Origin: Clostridiales bacterium
Lineage (GTDB): Bacteria > Bacillota > Clostridia > Lachnospirales > Lachnospiraceae
Assembly: GCA_019423835.1 (NCBI GenBank)
Contig: JAHZAR010000067.1
Span: forward strand, 1 to 12,652
Reading direction: 5' to 3'
Length of the DNA: 12,652 bases
The stretch's first letter is position 1, and every line of letters begins with the position of its first letter. A program made the translations under genes and the position numbers. This document shows, piece by piece, positions 1 through 7,165 of the stretch. The notes under the pieces are model-generated. The model made no database searches, was not told the origin of the DNA, and was given only the letters and a program-made list of their open reading frames with translations.

Positions 1-74
1 AGGCTTACTGCCTGCCGGCACTTTCAGGCCACTTTCCTCAATGGCAGCTCGTTATTCCAGACAGCTGTCCCTGC

Positions 75-1100
75 TTAGTGGATAAACATGGCATCCCCAA
101 AGCTGAAGAACCTGTACCTCTCCTTGACAGCCTCCCCGTAAGCGGCCAGCACATGCTCTCTTCCCGCCAGGGCGGAAACCAGCATTACCAGAGTAGACTC
201 CGGAAGATGGAAATTGGTGATCAGGCAGTCCAGAATTTTAAACTGGTATCCCGGGTAAATAAAAATATCGGTCCATCCGCTTCCTGCTTTCAGAACCCCA
301 TTTTCATCACTGGCAGATTCTATTGTCCGGCAGCTTGTAGTTCCCACACAGATCACACGCCCGCCATCCCGCTTCGTGCTGTTGATCTTCTCTGCTTCTG
401 CTTCCTCCACCATGTAAAACTCTGAATGCATGTGATGGTCAAGGACATTTTCCACCTTCACCGGCCGGAAGGTTCCAAGCCCCACATGGAGGGTGACGTG
501 AGCGATTTTTACCCCTCTGTCCTCAATTTCCTGAAGCAGCTCCTTCGTAAAATGAAGACCTGCCGTCGGTGCTGCCGCCGAGCCCTCATGCTTCGCATAG
601 ACGGTCTGATAGCGGTTTTTGTCTTTCAGCTGATGGGTAATGTAGGGAGGAAGGGGCATCTGCCCAAGCTGATCCAGAATTTCCTCAAAAATTCCTTCAT
701 AGGAAAACTGGATCAGGCGGTTTCCCTCTTCCACCACATCCACAACGGTCCCCTTCAAGATGCCGCCGCCAAATCGGATCACTGTTCCCGGCTTTGCCTT
801 TTTTCCAGGTTTCACAAGGGTTTCCCAGATATCATTCTCCTTTCTCTTTAAAAGCAGAACCTCGATCTTGGCATCTGTTCCCTCCTTGCTTCCGATGAGC
901 CTTGCGGGAATGACCTTTGTGTCATTGATCACCAGACAGTCGCCGGGATTCAGGTATTCTAAAATATCCCTGAATTTCCTGTGCTCCACCTCTCCCGTCC
1001 TGCGGTCAAGCACTAAAAGTCTGGAGGAGGCCCGATCCTCCAACGGATCCTGAGCAATCAGCTCCTGCGGTAAATCAAAATAAAAGTCCTTTACATCCAT
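75..1100 (-). CDS. queA: S-adenosylmethionine:tRNA ribosyltransferase-isomerase QueA
   Basis: QueA transfers and isomerises the ribosyl part of S-adenosylmethionine onto 7-aminomethyl-7-deazaguanine in the wobble position of GUN-anticodon tRNAs, giving epoxyqueuosine in the cytoplasm. The 341-residue length is normal and the protein looks complete. Visible family motifs are ELIAQDPLEDRASSRLL near residues 13-29, SAAAPTAGLHFT at about 174-185, HVGLGTFRPV at about 205-214, TNFHLPESTLVMLVSA at about 295-310, and the typical RFFSFGDAM ending. The ATG follows a purine-rich AGAGGAT site. The next gene upstream on the same strand ends 147 nt away with no clear terminator between, so co-transcription with it is possible. 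The usual partner tgt is not in the window; it could lie to the left of base 1. The 74 bases after the stop hold no gene I can support. Confidence 0.97.
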   Translation of the reverse strand: MDVKDFYFDLPQELIAQDPLEDRASSRLLVLDRRTGEVEHRKFRDILEYLNPGDCLVINDTKVIPARLIGSKEGTDAKIEVLLLKRKENDIWETLVKPGKKAKPGTVIRFGGGILKGTVVDVVEEGNRLIQFSYEGIFEEILDQLGQMPLPPYITHQLKDKNRYQTVYAKHEGSAAAPTAGLHFTKELLQEIEDRGVKIAHVTLHVGLGTFRPVKVENVLDHHMHSEFYMVEEAEAEKINSTKRDGGRVICVGTTSCRTIESASDENGVLKAGSGWTDIFIYPGYQFKILDCLITNFHLPESTLVMLVSALAGREHVLAAYGEAVKERYRFFSFGDAMFIH

Positions 1101-1247
1101 CTCTTATCCTCTTTTCTGTGAATCTCTGCCGTCTCTTCCGGCCTTGTCTCTTCCCCCGTCTGCCCCGTCCTGGCAGGGCCTGTCTGTTTCATGACCGTGT
1201 TGGCCCCCCTGCCTGCCGGAGAGCCTTTGGCCTCTGTTTCTTGTCTC

Positions 1248-2054
1248 TCACTGCCCCTGTTTTGCCCCGGACTCCTCCGGAGAGGCAGAGGACTCTTCTA
1301 TGTGGGACGGACCTTTTTCCATAAACAGTATTCTGCTCTCCAAATCCTTATCAGAAGCCATAGCCGCCTCCTTGGCATCGTCAATCTGCTTACTCAGCAG
1401 CACTACATCCTCATTGGCAGCCACTGCATCCAGATAGGCAGACAGCTCCGGCGTCGGCTCTCCGTCAAAAATGCGCCACTGGCCGTCGCTGCACTTTTCC
1501 ACATATACGGCAATCAGGGACGGAGCAGGCGTAGACACACCAGAGAACCTTACATCGTAAGATACATAGGCCACATAGGCATCCTCCGTAAGTCCCTCTG
1601 CAGTGTAGCAGGAAATATTTTCATATCCCTCTATGTACGCTCTCTGCTTTTCAAAGGATTCTCTGAACTGAGCCTCCTGCGTGGTATCCTGGGAGGTAAA
1701 CAGGTTCAGGAAGGTATCCATATCACAGGAGGATACAGAGCGGAAATATTCCTCCATCAGCTGATTGATTTCATGGTGCGCATCCTTCTCCAGAATGCTT
1801 CCGCCAAAGTTATAATTGTACTCCTTCGTATCCGGCTCAATCACCACATCCTGCTCCCCACCGAAGCTGTCCAGGTTTTCCACAGGTTCCGGCTCTGATT
1901 TCTGCCCATGTCCCTGTTCTCTCATAAAGCCTGCCGCAAGCAGCACCGCTGCCAGTACCAGAATTATGAACGGAACTGCCAGAAATAAGCCATACCTTCT
2001 GAGCTCCTGGTCTGACATCGGCCCGCCGGAGCGTCTTTTCCTGCTTCTGCCCAT
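1248..2054 (-). CDS. Single-pass membrane protein with NTF2-like extracytoplasmic domain, function unknown
   Basis: I cannot assign a function. The 268-residue protein has a basic N-terminus (RSRKRR), one hydrophobic segment at about residues 22-43 (LFLAVPFIILVLAAVLLAAGF), a charged, proline- and glutamate-rich linker to about 88, and a compact domain at about 89-209. A polar tail rich in Ser, Glu and Gly follows. The pattern of that domain (an N-terminal helix with EINQLMEEYFRSVSSCDMDTF, a middle stretch with YENISCY and AYVSYDVRF, then LIAVYVEKCSDGQWRIFDG) resembles the NTF2-like/SnoaL cone fold found on many Firmicute membrane-anchored proteins. That is inference from pattern only. Positive-inside logic puts the domain outside the cell. 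The ATG is preceded by AGGAGG at good spacing and by a clear extended -10 promoter. There is no lipobox cysteine, so it is an anchored protein and not a lipoprotein. Confidence 0.85.
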   Translation of the reverse strand: MGRSRKRRSGGPMSDQELRRYGLFLAVPFIILVLAAVLLAAGFMREQGHGQKSEPEPVENLDSFGGEQDVVIEPDTKEYNYNFGGSILEKDAHHEINQLMEEYFRSVSSCDMDTFLNLFTSQDTTQEAQFRESFEKQRAYIEGYENISCYTAEGLTEDAYVAYVSYDVRFSGVSTPAPSLIAVYVEKCSDGQWRIFDGEPTPELSAYLDAVAANEDVVLLSKQIDDAKEAAMASDKDLESRILFMEKGPSHIEESSASPEESGAKQGQ

Positions 2055-2083
2055 TTCACCGCCTCCTGTCTTTATCTCGATTT

Positions 2084-2112
2084 ATTCTAGCAAAATACAA
2101 TTTAAAAAGCAA
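2084..2112 (-). promoter_or_regulatory. Sigma-A promoter with extended -10 for the membrane protein gene (and perhaps queA)
   Basis: Read on the minus strand, TTGCTT (2107-2112) is followed after exactly 17 bp by TAGAAT (2084-2089). TGC stands directly before the -10, making an extended -10 element. The predicted start point lies near 2077, about 23 nt before the ATG at 2054. Because the gap between this gene and queA shows no terminator, the promoter may also serve queA. Confidence 0.7.
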
Positions 2113-2196
2113 CCGGGGATGTTATGCTCTGAGTGACTTCTTAATCATGGCATGTGTAAGGAACTGAAGGCGATTGAAGGCTCTGCAGGGCCGCGC

Positions 2197-3144
2197 CTAA
2201 AACTTTCTCTCCATCACCTGCTTCAGCGCCGGAATAGACGGGGCGGCTCCCATCCGGGACACAGTGATTGCTGCGGCTCTTGCAGCCAAATCCATAGCAT
2301 CCCTCACAGAAAGTCCCCGCATGATACCGGACACAAAATATCCGGTAAAGGTATCTCCCGCTGCTGTGGTGTCCACTGTTCTGGTTCGATAGATCGGCTG
2401 TTTTACTGCTGTCTGTCTGCCCTTGTCCTCCCTGGAACTCTCCGGCCGTCTGTCAATGCAGACAGACCCCTTTTCTCCAAGTGTGAGGACTATCATGGCC
2501 CGGGGGAAACGATCAGAAAGAAGTCTGCAGAGCTCCTCCCCCCTTGAGGCTGCATCACTTCTCTCTTTCTCTGAAATCTCAAGAAGCTGGCACGCCTCTA
2601 CCTCATTCAGGAGCAGCAGATCCACAAATGAGAGAGGCAGGGACAGGAGTTTTTCATCCATGGGTGATGGATTCAGCACAATTTTCATTCCTCTTTCCTG
2701 CGCCTTTTCCATAATATATGCCATCTCATTGATCTCATTTTGAAGAACGATGTAATCTCCCCTCTCAAAAAAACTGATGGCCTCATCCACCTGCGTCCTT
2801 TCAATGCATTGATTGGCTCCTCCGTAAAGGATGATGCAGTTATCTCCGTCTTTGTCCCTCTGTATAATGGCATTTCCTGTGCGCACGGAATCCAGTCTCC
2901 TGACAAATTCTGTTTTGACTCCGGCCTCACTTAGAAGCTCTGTCAGAAATTCTCCGTCCTGTCCAATCGCTCCTGCATGGTAGACCTCTGCTCCCGCTCT
3001 CGCCAGAGCCACAGACTGGTTTAACCCTTTCCCGCCTCCGAATATATCGAGACTCTCTGAAGAAATGGTCTCTCCTCTCTGCACAATATGATCCAGACTG
3101 TACACATAATCAATATTCAATGAACCAAAATTCAGTACTTTCAT
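2197..3144 (-). CDS. PfkB-family sugar kinase, ribokinase-like
   Basis: This 315-residue protein is a cytoplasmic PfkB-family kinase, closest in pattern to ribokinase, which phosphorylates ribose at O5 with ATP. Seen in the sequence: the start FGSLNIDYVYSLD with the substrate-binding Asp12, the first PfkB signature GGGKGLNQSVALARAGAEV from residue 36, and the second signature DTTAAGDTF at 258-266 whose Asp264 is the expected catalytic base. A polar stretch at about 232-247 (rich in Arg, Glu, Ser) before the second signature looks like a lineage-specific loop. Substrate cannot be fixed from sequence; ribose, deoxyribose or another pentose or nucleoside are all possible. The ATG has an AAGGTGG binding site. 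It diverges from the LacI-kinase fusion, which is the obvious candidate regulator. No rbsD, deoC or sugar transporter lies nearby. Confidence 0.93.
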   Translation of the reverse strand: MKVLNFGSLNIDYVYSLDHIVQRGETISSESLDIFGGGKGLNQSVALARAGAEVYHAGAIGQDGEFLTELLSEAGVKTEFVRRLDSVRTGNAIIQRDKDGDNCIILYGGANQCIERTQVDEAISFFERGDYIVLQNEINEMAYIMEKAQERGMKIVLNPSPMDEKLLSLPLSFVDLLLLNEVEACQLLEISEKERSDAASRGEELCRLLSDRFPRAMIVLTLGEKGSVCIDRRPESSREDKGRQTAVKQPIYRTRTVDTTAAGDTFTGYFVSGIMRGLSVRDAMDLAARAAAITVSRMGAAPSIPALKQVMERKF

Positions 3145-3167
3145 TTATTATACCACCTTGTTATTTT

Positions 3168-3189
3168 AACCGGAACTTCGCCTCCGGTT
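3168..3189. promoter_or_regulatory. Inverted repeat after the kinase transcription start, candidate operator
   Basis: AACCGGA (3168-3174) and TCCGGTT (3183-3189) form perfect 7-bp arms around an 8-base spacer. On the minus strand the repeat covers about +11 to +32 from the predicted start point of the kinase transcript and ends 24 nt before its ATG. A LacI-family repressor bound here would block transcription; as RNA it would make a small hairpin upstream of the ribosome binding site. I favour the operator reading because of the neighbouring LacI-type gene, but binding is inference. LacI-family operators are often more compact, which counts slightly against it. Confidence 0.45.
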
Positions 3190-3206
3190 TTAAATCATCC
3201 TGTTGT

Positions 3207-3235
3207 ATCCTAAGATCCCCGGCACTGCTTGTCAA
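3207..3235 (-). promoter_or_regulatory. Sigma-A promoter of the PfkB-family kinase gene
   Basis: On the minus strand a consensus TTGACA (3230-3235) stands 17 bp before TAGGAT (3207-3212). The predicted start point is near 3200, giving a leader of about 56 nt that contains the inverted repeat at 3168-3189. Confidence 0.7.
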
Positions 3236-3517
3236 GTTTTTTCACACCGGACAGTTCTTACAGCAGCAGGCTCCGCCCTCCCTCCTTGTTCCCCGCGGTC
3301 ACCTGCAGAATAACCTCCGGAACCATTGTTTCCTGAAAAAGTTGAAGCACAGGTCCCTGCAGCCAGCGAAAATATTTTCCTATATTATTTTCTATATAGT
3401 TAATTTGTATATAAAAAACTGCTCTATCTTAAAAATAAAGTGATATTTGTATATATTTTATTTATTGTCTCTGTATATCTTATCTATTTTATACAAAATC
3501 AGCGTTCTCACTCCCTC

Positions 3518-3546
3518 TTGTATTTCTTTTAGGCAAAGGGTATAAT
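3518..3546 (+). promoter_or_regulatory. Sigma-A promoter of the LacI-kinase fusion gene
   Basis: TTGTAT (3518-3523), a 17-bp spacer, and a consensus TATAAT (3541-3546). The predicted start point is near 3553. The ribosome binding site AAAGGAG (3587-3593) is 8 nt before the ATG at 3602. The sequence ATTTTCTATAT at 3545-3555, overlapping the -10 and start point, is repeated at 3387-3397; this may be chance in AT-rich DNA. Confidence 0.75.
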
Positions 3547-3601
3547 TTTCTATATCCCCCACTCCTCTTCCATCTCATCATAGATAAAGGAGAACGCACA
3601 T

Positions 3602-5506
3602 ATGAACATAAAAGACATCGCCCGTCTGGCCGGCGTTTCTGTTTCCACTGTGTCCAAAGTTATGAACCGCAAGGATGCCAGCATCAGCCAGGAAACCAGA
3701 GAAAAGGTCTTAAGAACAGCCAGAGAATATAACTACACCCCTTACGCGTCCGTCATCACTCCGGTGGGAAAAACCTTCCTCATCGGAGTTCTGATCCGCT
3801 CCTCCGCCACAGTCCGCACCACCTTAAACGGCATTCTGGAACAGGCCCGGGAGCTGGGCTACGGAATACTGATCGCAGATTCGGGCTCTTCCCCGGAGGG
3901 AGAGCTCAGGGCTCTGGCATCCTTCTGCAAAAACCGGGTGGATGCCGTACTGTGGGAGGCAGCCGGGGAAGAGAGTCTCAAACTTGCTTCCGAACTTGAG
4001 AAGGCGGACATTCCCTACCTTTTTTTCGGCAGCACAGTTCCCGGATCGGTCAATCTCGACTACTGCGGCCTCGGATGGGCGGCAGCCCATCTTCTTATAG
4101 CGCAGCAGCACAGAGACATTGCCTGTCTGATCACACCGGGGCGCCGCACAGAGGCATTTTTGGAGGGCTACAAAAAATGCCTGTTCGACCATCAGCTTCC
4201 CTTCCGGGAGGAGCTGATCTTTGACAGCATTACCCCCTCTCTTCTCCACCGGCTGACAGGGCATGGGGCTACGGCCGTCCTCTGTTCCCACTATTCCGCT
4301 GCCATGGAGCTGTATGAGAGAAGTCTGATCCTGCACTGCAGAACGCCGGAGGACTTCTCCCTCCTGGCTCTGCGGGATGACGCAAGGACGGAAGCCCCGT
4401 TTCCTGACATTTCTGCCTTTTCCATCCCCCACCGGGAGTTCGGACGCCACCTCTGCCGGCAGATTGTCGATCTGACTGAGGGGAACCAGCCAGCCTCCCT
4501 ATCTGCGTTTTCCTGGGTGCCTGAACCTGACAGTCTGGCAACGGTGAGTCTGCCTTTCTCTATGCGCGCCAGAAAGCTGGCCGTAGTAGGAAGCAGCAAT
4601 GTCGACATTTATCTGAAGGTTCCTCAGCTGCCCTCCTCCGGGCGGTCAGTCCGTACCTCCCTCACATCCCAGTATCCGGGCGGTAAGGGAACAAACGAGG
4701 CGATAGGCGCCGCAAAGCTGGGCTGCCGTGTCTCTCTGATCACGGCGGTTGGAAATGATCCGGAGGCTGATCTGGTCTGCGAGGCCCTTCACGAATACGC
4801 CATCGATGCCAGCGCAGTCCGCCGGAGCAGCTCCCTTCCAACCGGCCGGGCCTATATCTTTGTGGAGCCTGGCGGTGATTCCATGATTACGATTCTGTCC
4901 GGCGCCAACGATTTTTTAAGTCCAAAGGATCTGAAAAACAGCAGCTACCTGTTTCAGGATGCCGCCTACACTCTCATTAACACAGAAATTCCCATGGAAA
5001 CCGTGGCAGAGGCCTGCCGCCTGACTAAAGCCTGCGGCGGAAAAACGATCTTAAAGCCTGCCGCCTGCGGTGCTCTGTCTCCTGAGCTTCTGAAGGATAT
5101 TGATATTCTGATCCCAAACCGGGGGGAGCTGTGGGAAATCTGTCCGGACGGCAGTACTCTGGAGGAGAAGGCAGGTCTCCTTCTTGCCTCCGGGGTGGGC
5201 ACAGTCATCGTCACCCTCGGGGCCGACGGATGCCTGCTGTGCACTCCCGACGGCACTGCATCCTTTCCGGCCGCCGATTTCCCGGCTATCGACAATACAG
5301 GCGCCGGGGATGCCTTCATCAGTGCCCTGGCTTCCTATCTTCTCTACGGCTGTGATCTGAAAAGTGCCATCCGGATCGCCAGCTACGCCGCCGGCTTCTC
5401 CATCACCCGGGAGGGCGTGGTGCCGGCCCTGATCGATAAAAACACGCTGGAAGCCTACCTGCAGCAGCGGGATCCGGGTCTGCTGTCCGGCGGAAACAGG
5501 GAGTGA
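3602..5506 (+). CDS. LacI-type transcription regulator fused to a ribokinase-family sugar kinase
   Basis: The 634-residue protein carries three parts in one frame. Residues 1-46 are a LacI-type helix-turn-helix (IKDIARLAGVSVSTVSKVMN, then ISQETREKVLRTAREYNYTPYAS). Residues about 57-320 are a LacI/periplasmic-binding-protein-like effector domain, opening with FLIGVLIRS. Residues about 325-620 are a complete PfkB kinase: KLAVVGSSNVDIYLKVPQLP, the first signature YPGGKGTNEAIGAAKLG from 358, and DNTGAGDAF at 564-572 with catalytic Asp570. The family knowledge: LacI proteins bind operators as dimers and release on binding a sugar or sugar phosphate; ribokinases use ATP on pentoses. The inference is a sensor-regulator that also makes the phosphorylated sugar. 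A LacI regulator is normally about 330 residues and ribokinase about 310, so both halves are full length; the reading frame is continuous with no overlap or stop at the junction (about 320-325). It likely controls the divergent kinase gene and itself. Confidence 0.93.
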   Translation: MNIKDIARLAGVSVSTVSKVMNRKDASISQETREKVLRTAREYNYTPYASVITPVGKTFLIGVLIRSSATVRTTLNGILEQARELGYGILIADSGSSPEGELRALASFCKNRVDAVLWEAAGEESLKLASELEKADIPYLFFGSTVPGSVNLDYCGLGWAAAHLLIAQQHRDIACLITPGRRTEAFLEGYKKCLFDHQLPFREELIFDSITPSLLHRLTGHGATAVLCSHYSAAMELYERSLILHCRTPEDFSLLALRDDARTEAPFPDISAFSIPHREFGRHLCRQIVDLTEGNQPASLSAFSWVPEPDSLATVSLPFSMRARKLAVVGSSNVDIYLKVPQLPSSGRSVRTSLTSQYPGGKGTNEAIGAAKLGCRVSLITAVGNDPEADLVCEALHEYAIDASAVRRSSSLPTGRAYIFVEPGGDSMITILSGANDFLSPKDLKNSSYLFQDAAYTLINTEIPMETVAEACRLTKACGGKTILKPAACGALSPELLKDIDILIPNRGELWEICPDGSTLEEKAGLLLASGVGTVIVTLGADGCLLCTPDGTASFPAADFPAIDNTGAGDAFISALASYLLYGCDLKSAIRIASYAAGFSITREGVVPALIDKNTLEAYLQQRDPGLLSGGNRE

Positions 5507-5532
5507 CCGTCTCTCACTGACTGGCAGGAAGA

Positions 5533-5577
5533 TTTTGCTTTTACAGGAAATCCGGCAGGTTTCCTGTAAAGGCAAAA
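5533..5577. repeat. 18-bp near-perfect hairpin downstream of the fusion gene
   Basis: Arms 5533-5550 and 5560-5577 pair over 18 bp with one mismatch (T against G, a wobble pair in plus-strand RNA) around a 9-base loop (TCCGGCAGG). It begins 27 nt after the fusion gene stop. The stem base has T on the left and A on the right, the opposite of a standard intrinsic terminator, and there is no U tract after it on either strand. It may still halt or protect the 3' end of the fusion transcript, but I cannot call it a standard terminator. Confidence 0.6.
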
Positions 5578-5618
5578 AGGATGCGTGCTCCAGCCGGGTT
5601 GAGCCAAAACACACATCC
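5574..5618 (-). terminator. Intrinsic terminator of the MATE gene
   Basis: On the minus strand GGATGTGTG (5618-5610) pairs with CACGCATCC (5587-5579) with one U-G wobble; an inner GCTC/GAGC pair extends the structure. Five U follow (5578-5574). It lies about 83 nt after the MATE stop. The U tract overlaps the right arm of the longer hairpin at 5533-5577. Confidence 0.6.
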
Positions 5619-5700
5619 TCTGCTTGCTTATACCATTTCTTTTTTCACTGTCCTTTTAACCGCCTGACCCGCAGACACAGTTTCAGACATCCCGGTCTCA

Positions 5701-7080
5701 TCAGGACTGCTCCTCCTGCTTCAGAGAACTGCTCAGTTCCAGTTTCACCCTCTTCATCTGTCCCCTGTACAGCACATATCCGAGCAGGGCGGCTAAAAGC
5801 TCAGCTGCCGGGAACGCGGCCCACACACCGGTCACGCCCATGGTTCCGGCAAGGAGAAAGGCCAGAGGCGGAATCACAATCAGCTGTCTTACCAGGGAAA
5901 CAGCCAGGGAGTGAAGTCCTCTTCCGATCGCCTCAAAGCATCCTGAAAATACAGTGCCTGCCGCTGAGAAGATAAAGCCAAGGCTGATGATTCTCAGACA
6001 GGAAATCCCCATCTCCATCATTTCTCCTTCTGCTCCGAACATCATCATGATATAGTCCGGCACTGCCAGAAACAGCAGTGTTCCAACTGCCAGAATTACC
6101 ACGCAGGAAATCATGCTGCACCGGACTGTCTCCTTCATCCGATCCAGATGCCCTGCCCCGTAATTGTAACTGATAATGGGACGCATGCCCTGGATAATTC
6201 CATTTTCCGGCATATAGACAAAGCTCTGAAGCTTAAAATAAAGCCCAAACACCGCCACAGCCACAGAAGAGAGCCCGACTAAAAGGGCATTCAGAATGCC
6301 TACCAGCAGAGACGGCAGTGAGAGCATAATACAGGACGGAATTCCGATGGAGTAGATCCTCAGGAAGATCCTCCTGTCAAACTGAAATCCCCGAAAGCTC
6401 ACCCTGATGTTTTTTTCCTTCAGGATAAACAGAATCACTGCCAGAGTACAGGCCAGAATCTGTCCGATCACGGTGGCGATCGCCGCTCCCGTCACCCCCA
6501 TGGCAGGAAAGCCAAACAGCCCGAAAATCATAATGGGATCCAGGACAATATTGATCAGAGCACCCACCCCCTGCAGGATCATGGGCATCACCATGTTTCC
6601 GGTGGCCTGAAACATTTTCTCTATGTAGATGTGGAAAAGACTTCCAAAGGACAGGCATACCACAATATAGGTGTAGCTGCAGCCCATGGAGAAAATTTCC
6701 GGATCATCCGTAAATAACCGCAGGAAGGGCTTGGTCAGAAAAAGGCCCGCAAGGATAAACAGTATGCAGTGAAATGCTGTTCCAAGAGCTCCGTGAGCTG
6801 CCGTCTGGTTGGTCTCCTCCTGCCTCTTCGCTCCCAGGCTCCTGGCAATGCAGGCATTGATTCCCACGCCATATCCCACCGCCCTGGCTATAATCAGGTT
6901 GTGAAGCGGATAGGCCAGGGATACCGCTGTCAGCGCCTTATCACTGATTCTCGCCACAAAAACGCTGTCCACAATATTGTAGAGAGACTGGATCAGCATG
7001 GAAACCATGGGCGGAACGGACATGGACATCAAAAGCGGGAATACCGGCCGGCTGCCCATGGCATTTTCTTTTACTTCCAT
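5701..7080 (-). CDS. MATE-family multidrug/organic cation efflux transporter
   Basis: This is an inner-membrane exporter that drives drugs or metabolites out using a Na+ or H+ gradient. The 459 residues fit the family (about 440-460) and show the expected succession of some 12 hydrophobic segments. The N-terminal half has PPMVSMLIQSLYNIVDSVFVARIS followed by ALTAVSLAYPL, a pattern typical of clostridial MATE proteins; the second half has the matching YMPENGIIQGMRPIISYNYGAGH. Substrate cannot be read from the sequence. I choose the ATG at 7080; a TTG directly before it (7083) is in frame and closer to ideal spacing from the AAAGGAG site (7091-7097), so the start is uncertain by one codon. An intrinsic terminator ends just before the ribosome binding site, which sets this gene apart from the upstream operon. 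The C-terminus is polar (KQEEQS) and followed by a terminator. Confidence 0.93.
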   Translation of the reverse strand: MEVKENAMGSRPVFPLLMSMSVPPMVSMLIQSLYNIVDSVFVARISDKALTAVSLAYPLHNLIIARAVGYGVGINACIARSLGAKRQEETNQTAAHGALGTAFHCILFILAGLFLTKPFLRLFTDDPEIFSMGCSYTYIVVCLSFGSLFHIYIEKMFQATGNMVMPMILQGVGALINIVLDPIMIFGLFGFPAMGVTGAAIATVIGQILACTLAVILFILKEKNIRVSFRGFQFDRRIFLRIYSIGIPSCIMLSLPSLLVGILNALLVGLSSVAVAVFGLYFKLQSFVYMPENGIIQGMRPIISYNYGAGHLDRMKETVRCSMISCVVILAVGTLLFLAVPDYIMMMFGAEGEMMEMGISCLRIISLGFIFSAAGTVFSGCFEAIGRGLHSLAVSLVRQLIVIPPLAFLLAGTMGVTGVWAAFPAAELLAALLGYVLYRGQMKRVKLELSSSLKQEEQS

Positions 7081-7102
7081 CAATCAATAGCTCCTTTCTG
7101 TC

Positions 7103-7160
7103 AAAAAAAGAGGCTATGACTCCCTGTTTAAAAATCAGAAACAGGAAAATCTATAGCCTC
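7103..7160 (-). terminator. Intrinsic terminator in the MATE leader, possible attenuator
   Basis: On the minus strand GAGGCTAT (7160-7153) pairs with ATAGCCTC (7117-7110), with an inner stem CCTGTTT/AAACAGG and a 9-base loop, followed by seven U (7109-7103). It starts 46 nt after the stop of the cytidylate kinase-like gene and its U tract ends 22 nt before the MATE ATG. It can end the upstream operon, but nothing after it has room for a promoter, so MATE transcription has to pass through it or use a promoter lying before it. Confidence 0.85.
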
Positions 7161-7165
7161 CGGCA

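Larger units (their letters stand above)
3145..3601. other. 457-bp divergent intergenic control region, AT-rich on the right
   Basis: No gene can be supported here. The left part (to about 3365) has ordinary base composition and holds the leftward kinase promoter (3207-3235) and an inverted repeat (3168-3189). From about 3366 to 3510 the sequence becomes strongly AT-rich, unlike its surroundings, with several runs of TATA, TTT and AAA, and three copies of the octamer TTTGTATA (3404-3411, 3446-3453, and inverted at 3490-3497). The rightward fusion-gene promoter sits at 3518-3546. About 280 bp lie between the two promoters, more than simple divergent promoters need, so further control sites or a small RNA are possible but not shown. 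Confidence 0.6.

Noticed and set aside
1..74. Short open stretches on both strands downstream of queA
   Set aside because: Several frames are open by chance in so short a piece; none has a start with a binding site or recognisable residues. The inverted GCCTG/CAGGC pair here lacks a U tract, so I do not call a terminator.
3147..3152. A perfect TATAAT on the minus strand, two bases before the PfkB kinase start codon
   Set aside because: No -35 lies 17 bp upstream and a start there would fall inside the coding region; a better promoter is at 3207-3235.
7099..7104. TTGACA on the minus strand just after the U tract of the MATE leader terminator
   Set aside because: The position 17 bp downstream reads GATGGA, in the MATE start region, which is not a -10.
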